Below, one piece after another: positions 5,404 to 8,682 of a DNA stretch of 8,682 bases. The stretch lies in contig JAFYET010000255.1 in NCBI GenBank assembly GCA_017544125.1, positions 1 to 8,682 of the forward strand, written 5' to 3'. Made by a program: the position numbers and the translations under genes. The stretch is from Ruminococcus sp. (GTDB lineage Bacteria > Bacillota > Clostridia > Oscillospirales > Ruminococcaceae). Position 1 is the stretch's first letter. Each line of letters starts with the position of its first letter. A model generated the notes under the pieces. It made no database searches. It was not told the origin of the DNA and saw only the letters and a list, made by a program, of their open reading frames with translations.

Positions 5404-5478
5404 ATTGCAGTTTTCGAGCACGAGCCCGATAATGTTAGTTATAAGAAGAAGTAAAGTAAGTACCTCTAAAACCGTCAT
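5392..5478 (-). CDS. Putative holin-like small hydrophobic toxin (type I TA, TxpA/Hol-Tox type)
   Basis: A 28-residue peptide beginning MTVLEVL and ending ENCNKKK, with one membrane segment (residues 7-21, LTLLLLITNIIGLVL) and a lysine tail. This matches the Firmicute holin-like toxin pattern (MTVxExLxLM..., one helix, basic C-terminus), whose members insert into and depolarise the cytoplasmic membrane when not silenced by antisense RNA. GGGAGG lies about nine bases before the ATG at 5478. A TTGACA-N17-TATAAT promoter lies at 5545-5573. The gene sits between the hisS operon and aspS on the same strand, convergent with the antitoxin RNA. No database match could be run; family assignment rests on pattern, RBS and gene arrangement. 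Confidence 0.8.
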   Translation of the reverse strand: MTVLEVLTLLLLITNIIGLVLENCNKKK

Positions 5479-5487
5479 TTCTGCTCA

Positions 5488-5503
5488 CCTCCCTTTCAGG
5501 AGG
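5488..5503 (-). promoter_or_regulatory. Shine-Dalgarno of the toxin with a self-sequestering hairpin
   Basis: In the toxin mRNA, CCUCC (5503-5499) can pair with GGAGG (5492-5488) over a 6-base UGAAAG loop, closing the ribosome binding site. Sequestered binding sites are a known way of limiting type I toxin translation. Five pairs is a short stem. Confidence 0.6.
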
Positions 5504-5544
5504 AAGATTTGACCGCCTACGCTAAAGTGCGAACACCTGTGATT

Positions 5545-5573
5545 ATTATAACACAGGCGTTTTGTTTTGTCAA
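5545..5573 (-). promoter_or_regulatory. Consensus promoter of the toxin gene
   Basis: On the minus strand, TTGACA (5568-5573), 17 bases, then TATAAT (5545-5550), with TG at the extended -10 position. The likely start is near 5538, giving a 5' leader of about 60 bases. CCTGTG (5536-5541) and CACAGG (5552-5557) form an inverted repeat around the -10 box, a possible operator. Confidence 0.88.
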
Positions 5574-5591
5574 ATTACATCATTATAATAC

Positions 5592-5608
5592 ATCGCCCAC
5601 AGGGCGAT
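5592..5608 (-). terminator. Hairpin after the hisS operon, possible terminator
   Basis: A 7-bp perfect stem (ATCGCCC at 5592-5598 with GGGCGAT at 5602-5608) and a 3-base loop, 19 bases after the stop of the membrane-protein gene. The following minus-strand sequence (GTATTATAATG) is AU-rich but not a U-run, so termination may be partial. Confidence 0.5.
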
Positions 5609-5627
5609 ACCTCACCTGTTACCTGGA

Positions 5628-6113
5628 TCATAGCGTCTCTATAAACGCCCTTATCGCCTTTTTCTTGCCCTTGTCAAAGAAAAGAATGAACACCCCGAGC
5701 AGTAAAAGCACCGCCCCGCAGACGCACGCCCCCGTGTTGTCAAGGGAAAGCGCTATAAGCGAGAATAAAAAGGTCACAAGCACCCATACTGCCCCGAAAA
5801 TGTAGGCAGATACCGGCTTTCTGAAATGCCCCGTTATCCTTGTGCCTTTGCCGTCCTTTTCAAGCCTGCCGTAAAAGCCCAGTGACCCCGTGTCACGCTT
5901 ACCTGCCTCGTGGTAGAAAACGCTGAACCTGTCCTCACCGCTGCGGTAGCCGTAAAAGACCGACTGGGTCTTGTATTTCTTGATGAACTTTGAGTTCGCC
6001 ATCACATTGGCACTCGGGCGCTTCTGTATCAGCTCGCCGTCAAGCCGCCTTGCAATGCGCTTTGGCGAGGCATCGCTTTTGTGCTCAAATGATATGGGCA
6101 GTATAACAAGCAT
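5628..6113 (-). CDS. Uncharacterised protein with two C-terminal membrane helices
   Basis: A 161-residue protein I do not recognise. The first 100 residues are soluble, basic and aromatic-rich (KFIKKYKTQSVFYGYRSG, FSVFYHEAGKR, GFYGRLEKDGKGTRITGHF), with a repeated pattern of short strands suggesting a small beta domain. Two membrane helices follow at about 102-123 and 128-146, ending in a positively charged tail (DKGKKKAIRAF). This puts the N-terminal domain probably in the cytoplasm. Its ATG at 6113 overlaps the stop of the preceding gene by one base (TAATG), so translation is likely coupled. A longer open frame reaching 6233 has no better start and would overlap the preceding gene by 121 bases. 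It is the last gene of the hisS unit. Confidence 0.75.
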   Translation of the reverse strand: MLVILPISFEHKSDASPKRIARRLDGELIQKRPSANVMANSKFIKKYKTQSVFYGYRSGEDRFSVFYHEAGKRDTGSLGFYGRLEKDGKGTRITGHFRKPVSAYIFGAVWVLVTFLFSLIALSLDNTGACVCGAVLLLLGVFILFFDKGKKKAIRAFIETL

Positions 6114-6427
6114 TATTCCTTGTCCTTGCCTTCGTAGTCCTCGGGACGGAAGGGCTTGTCGTTTATCTTTATCTCGCCGCCGCCCGCAAGCGGGTTTGCA
6201 AGCATACCATATATAGTGCCGCACATAGAGCATGAAAACTGGTGGAATATCCTGCCTGAGTAGAATTTCCCGTCCTTGTCAACTATCTGGTCAAGGGGGC
6301 AGGTCTGGTATATCATCTCGATGTTGCCCTGCATGAGCATATTTGTTACTGCATTTGCCGCCATTATGTATTCAAGCGGGTTTGTGAATTCTATAAGCGG
6401 TATGTTTTCGCATATCGGACATCTCAT
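6113..6427 (-). CDS. Uncharacterised small protein with two CxxC pairs
   Basis: A 104-residue protein with no membrane segment. It starts MRCPICENIP (Cys 3 and 6) and has a second pair, FSCSMCGTIYG (Cys 66 and 69), plus a lone Cys at 43. Four cysteines in two CxxC pairs suggest a zinc ribbon-like or other structural metal site; this is inference. The middle is a hydrophobic-amphipathic helix (LEYIMAANAVTNMLMQGN). The tail is acidic and charged (RPEDYEGKDKE). The ATG overlaps the hisS stop as ATGA (6424-6427), so it is translated from the hisS message. I cannot name a family. Confidence 0.78.
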   Translation of the reverse strand: MRCPICENIPLIEFTNPLEYIMAANAVTNMLMQGNIEMIYQTCPLDQIVDKDGKFYSGRIFHQFSCSMCGTIYGMLANPLAGGGEIKINDKPFRPEDYEGKDKE

Positions 6428-7737
6428 TGTATAAGTCCCTCCGTATCAAGCCCCTCGACGATGCTTGCCATTATGAAATCAGAAAGCCTCTCTGCAAAGC
6501 TGTCATCTATCGTAAAGGCTGTCTGCTCGCCGGTTGCCATGTTCTTTACATTTACCTGACGCTGCTCTATCTCGTTGTCACCCAGCACTATGACGAATTT
6601 TGCACCTATCTTGTCGGCATACTTCATCTGTGCTTTGAGTGAGCGCCCTATTAGGTCGTACTCTGCATATACGCCCATGTCACGCAGCTCTGTTATCAGC
6701 GCTGTTGCCGTGTCTGCTGCCTTTGCGCCCATGGGGGCGATGTAAAGCTCGCAGCCCTCGGGCTCTTCAAACTCGCAGCCTTGGCTCTCCATGGTGAGTA
6801 TTATTCTTTCAAGCCCCATAGCAAAGCCGAGAGCAGGCGTTGCCTTGCCGCCTAAAGTTTCTACCAGCCCGTCATAACGCCCGCCTGCGCATACAGCCGC
6901 CTGTGAGCCTATGTCGGTGGTCAGAAACTCAAACACCGTGCGTGTGTAGTAGTCAAGACCCCTTACTATCTTGGGGTTTATCTTGTAATCTATCCCCATT
7001 ATGCCCAGGTATTTCTTTACAGCCTCAAAGTGCTCTGCGCACTCATCGCATAAATAATCGGTGATAAGGGGCGCATCCTTTGCTATCTCCTGATCCTCCT
7101 TCGACTTGCAGTCAAGCAGGCGCAGGGGGTTCTTGTCAAGCCTTTCCTTGCAGGTGTCGCAAAGCTCTTCACGGTGCGGCTCAAAGTAAGCCGTCAGCGC
7201 CTGACGGTATTTCGCCCTGCATTCGGGGCAGCCTATCGAGTTTATGTTAAGCTCAACGTTCTTTATCCCGAGCCTTGATATAACGCTGCTTGCAAGGGAT
7301 ATCGTTTCTGCGTCCGCCAAAGGCGATGCCGAGCCCAGCATCTCGCAGCCGAACTGGTGGAATTCACGCAGCCTGCCCTTCTGAGCCTTCTCGTGGCGGA
7401 AGCATGAGAGTATGTAGAACACCTTCTGCGGCAGCCCCTCGTTGAGTATGCCGTTTTCGAGCACTGCTCTTATTGTGCCTGCTGTGCCCTCGGGGCGCAG
7501 GGTGTATGTCTTGTCGCCGGTTGAGGAGACGGTGTACATCTCCTTCTGCACCACATCAGTGGTGTCGCCGACGCCTCTTACAAAAAGCCCCGTGTCCTCA
7601 AAGGTGGGTATCCTTATCTCTCTGAAGCCGAACTGCTCGGCAGTTTCCTTTGCTACACGCTCTATCGTGTGCCATTTATATACTTCGCTCGGTGTTGCGT
7701 CCATCGTTCCGTTTGGTCTTTTCACGGTCAAAGCCAT
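6424..7737 (-). CDS. hisS: Histidyl-tRNA synthetase
   Basis: A 437-residue class II HisRS that charges tRNA-His in the cytoplasm. Visible are RPEGTAGTIRA (81-91), motif 2 (CFRHEKAQKGRLREFHQFGCE, 112-132), the HisRS-specific histidine loop RGLDYYTRTVFEF (259-271), the glycine-rich AAVCAGGRYDGLV (280-292), motif 3 (GFAMGLERI, 304-312) and the C-terminal anticodon-binding domain (from about 328). The insertion domain contains CPEC (170-173), CDTC (193-196), C210 and CDEC (230-233), a cysteine pattern seen in clostridial HisRS and possibly structural metal sites. AAAGGA about 12 bases upstream supports the start at 7737. The leader is only about 35 bases, so no T-box riboswitch fits. Two small genes follow in overlapping frames. 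Confidence 0.98.
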   Translation of the reverse strand: MALTVKRPNGTMDATPSEVYKWHTIERVAKETAEQFGFREIRIPTFEDTGLFVRGVGDTTDVVQKEMYTVSSTGDKTYTLRPEGTAGTIRAVLENGILNEGLPQKVFYILSCFRHEKAQKGRLREFHQFGCEMLGSASPLADAETISLASSVISRLGIKNVELNINSIGCPECRAKYRQALTAYFEPHREELCDTCKERLDKNPLRLLDCKSKEDQEIAKDAPLITDYLCDECAEHFEAVKKYLGIMGIDYKINPKIVRGLDYYTRTVFEFLTTDIGSQAAVCAGGRYDGLVETLGGKATPALGFAMGLERIILTMESQGCEFEEPEGCELYIAPMGAKAADTATALITELRDMGVYAEYDLIGRSLKAQMKYADKIGAKFVIVLGDNEIEQRQVNVKNMATGEQTAFTIDDSFAERLSDFIMASIVEGLDTEGLIQ

Positions 7738-7777
7738 TATTCTTCGTCCTTTCGTGTTATTATGCGCTTATTTTACT

Positions 7778-7806
7778 ATTATACCACGCTTTTGCCCGAA
7801 ATGCAA
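7778..7806 (-). promoter_or_regulatory. Promoter of the hisS operon
   Basis: On the minus strand, TTGCAT (7801-7806), 17 bases, then TATAAT (7778-7783) with TG at the extended -10 position. The predicted start is about 35 bases before the hisS ATG. Confidence 0.78.
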
Positions 7807-7826
7807 TAGGGCGAATGTTAAAAGTG

Positions 7827-7856
7827 CGGAAATCAATTTTAACAAATTGATTTCCG
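7827..7856. repeat. 13-bp perfect palindrome upstream of the hisS promoter
   Basis: CGGAAATCAATTT (7827-7839) and its exact complement (7844-7856) flank a 4-base centre, 20 bases upstream of the hisS -35 box. No U-run follows in either direction, so it is a poor terminator. It could be an operator or a small repeat sequence. The rest of the gap up to 7957 holds no gene or other structure that I can support. Confidence 0.7.
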
Positions 7857-7957
7857 GGGGTAAGATGTTAGAAATAAGAATACAGAGCGTGGCGTTAAGC
7901 CTTTGCTTTCAAAGCTGTGCAGCCTGACCTGTGCGATGAGCATCTTTCAGCTGCGTG

Positions 7958-7994
7958 AAAATAAAAAAGACTGCCGCATTTAAGCGACAGCCTT
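7958..7994 (-). terminator. Intrinsic terminator of the GH130 gene
   Basis: On the minus strand an 11-bp stem with two G-U pairs (AAGGCTGTCGC, 7994-7984, with GCGGCAGTCTT, 7977-7967), a 6-base loop and a TTTTTTATTTT tail. It starts 32 bases after the stop of the phosphorylase gene. Confidence 0.9.
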
Positions 7995-8026
7995 TGTCAA
8001 AAGGAATCTTATCTCTTATCTCTTAA

Positions 8027-8682
8027 TCAAACGCTTGAATGGCTCTTTACGTACTCAACTACCTCGTCAACAGTTGTGAATGCAAGACCTACGCAGGTGT
8101 CAGCACATCCGTAGTAGATAGCTATCCTGCCTGTGTCAGCATCGCAGAGTGTTGCGCAGGGGAAGGTAACGTTCTGAACGTCGCCTACTGTTTCGTAAAG
8201 CTCTCTGGGGTTGATAAGGTACTCAGCGCAGCGGTACTTTACCTTCCAGGGCTCGTCCTTGTCGAGTATGCAGGCAGAGAAGCTGTAAACAAAGCCGTTG
8301 CAGCTCTCGAGAACGCCGTGATAGAAGCAAAGCCAGCCCTCGCTTGTCTCGATCGGGATAGGACCTGCGCCTATCTTCTTAGACTCCCAGCCCTTGAGGG
8401 GTCCCATAACGTGCCTGTGCTCGCCCCAGTACTTCATATCAGGCGACTGTGAGAGGTACATATCACCGAAAGGTGTGTGACCCGAGTCGGAAGGACGTGA
8501 GAACATAACATACTTGCCGTTTATCTTTCTCGGGAAGAGAACGCCGTTTCTGTTGAAGGGGAGGAATGCGTTCTCACACTGATAGAACTTCTTGAAATCA
8601 AAGGTGTAAGCAACACCGATAGTGGGCTTCCAGCCGTAAGCGTTGCACCATGTTACCCAGTATCTGTCTTCTATGAAGCAAA
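8027..8682 (-). CDS. GH130 family glycoside phosphorylase (beta-mannoside phosphorylase type), 5' end outside window
   Basis: The last 217 residues of a protein that runs off the right edge; about the first third, with the expected catalytic Asp, is missing. Family GH130 sequence is plain: [20 protein letters not shown], then [20 protein letters not shown], then a long conserved stretch with [41 protein letters not shown] and [16 protein letters not shown]. The basic residues in the first two stretches and in KIGAGP are the type that hold phosphate in this fold. GH130 enzymes phosphorolyse beta-mannosides, releasing mannose 1-phosphate in the cytoplasm. The sequence resembles beta-1,4-mannooligosaccharide phosphorylases of the RaMP2 kind, but subfamily and substrate are inferred. 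It has its own terminator and is separate from the hisS operon. Confidence 0.92.
   Translation of the reverse strand, partial: CFIEDRYWVTWCNAYGWKPTIGVAYTFDFKKFYQCENAFLPFNRNGVLFPRKINGKYVMFSRPSDSGHTPFGDMYLSQSPDMKYWGEHRHVMGPLKGWESKKIGAGPIPIETSEGWLCFYHGVLESCNGFVYSFSACILDKDEPWKVKYRCAEYLINPRELYETVGDVQNVTFPCATLCDADTGRIAIYYGCADTCVGLAFTTVDEVVEYVKSHSSV

Noticed and set aside
5318..5512. 64-codon plus-strand frame across the toxin-antitoxin locus
   Set aside because: It starts inside the antisense RNA, runs through the terminator and lies antisense to the toxin gene; no start signal supports it.
7738..8026. T-box or other riboswitch in front of hisS
   Set aside because: The predicted transcript starts only about 35 bases before the ATG, and no specifier loop or T-box consensus is seen upstream.

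Overview
The window looks like a chromosomal segment of an anaerobic Firmicute of the Ruminococcus / Oscillospiraceae type. The reasons are moderate GC content, strong GGAGG-type ribosome binding sites, near-consensus sigma-A promoters, a clostridial-type HisRS, a GH130 mannoside phosphorylase like those of Ruminococcus albus, and a Firmicute-type holin-like type I toxin. The assignment is inferred from gene content only.

Left part (1-1320). The 3' end of a short-chain dehydrogenase gene runs into two tandem copies of a small element. Each copy has a four-helix-bundle (23S rRNA intervening-sequence, S23-type) gene on the minus strand, preceded by an AT-rich leader full of inverted repeats. 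The left copy is a remnant that keeps only the first third of its gene; the right copy is intact. The right copy starts at the 3' CCA end of tRNA-Tyr, which lies behind tRNA-Thr and a good promoter, so the tRNA transcript probably reads into it.

Middle part (1320-3474). A plus-strand operon encodes an ECF sigma factor and a translationally coupled, single-pass membrane protein that is its probable anti-sigma factor. It ends at a terminator shared with a convergent DtxR/MntR-type metalloregulator, which lies just downstream of aspS.

Right part (3474-8682). All genes are on the minus strand. hisS is followed, with overlapping stop/start codons, by two uncharacterised small genes (a Cys-pair protein and a two-helix membrane protein). 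aspS follows after a 381-bp gap. That gap holds a compact type I toxin-antitoxin locus not visible as a long ORF: a 28-residue holin-like toxin on the minus strand facing an antisense RNA of about 95 nt on the plus strand. Each has a TTGACA-N17-TATAAT promoter, and they share a 10-bp terminator stem. The two RNAs also have similar 5' leaders, as if the promoter-leader had been duplicated in inverted orientation. Beyond hisS lies a 13-bp perfect palindrome, then the terminator and C-terminal two thirds of a GH130 phosphorylase gene.

The two most notable items are the conserved interleaved inverted-repeat architecture in front of both S23 genes, with different stem sequences but the same topology, and the toxin-antitoxin locus with mirrored promoters between the hisS operon and aspS.
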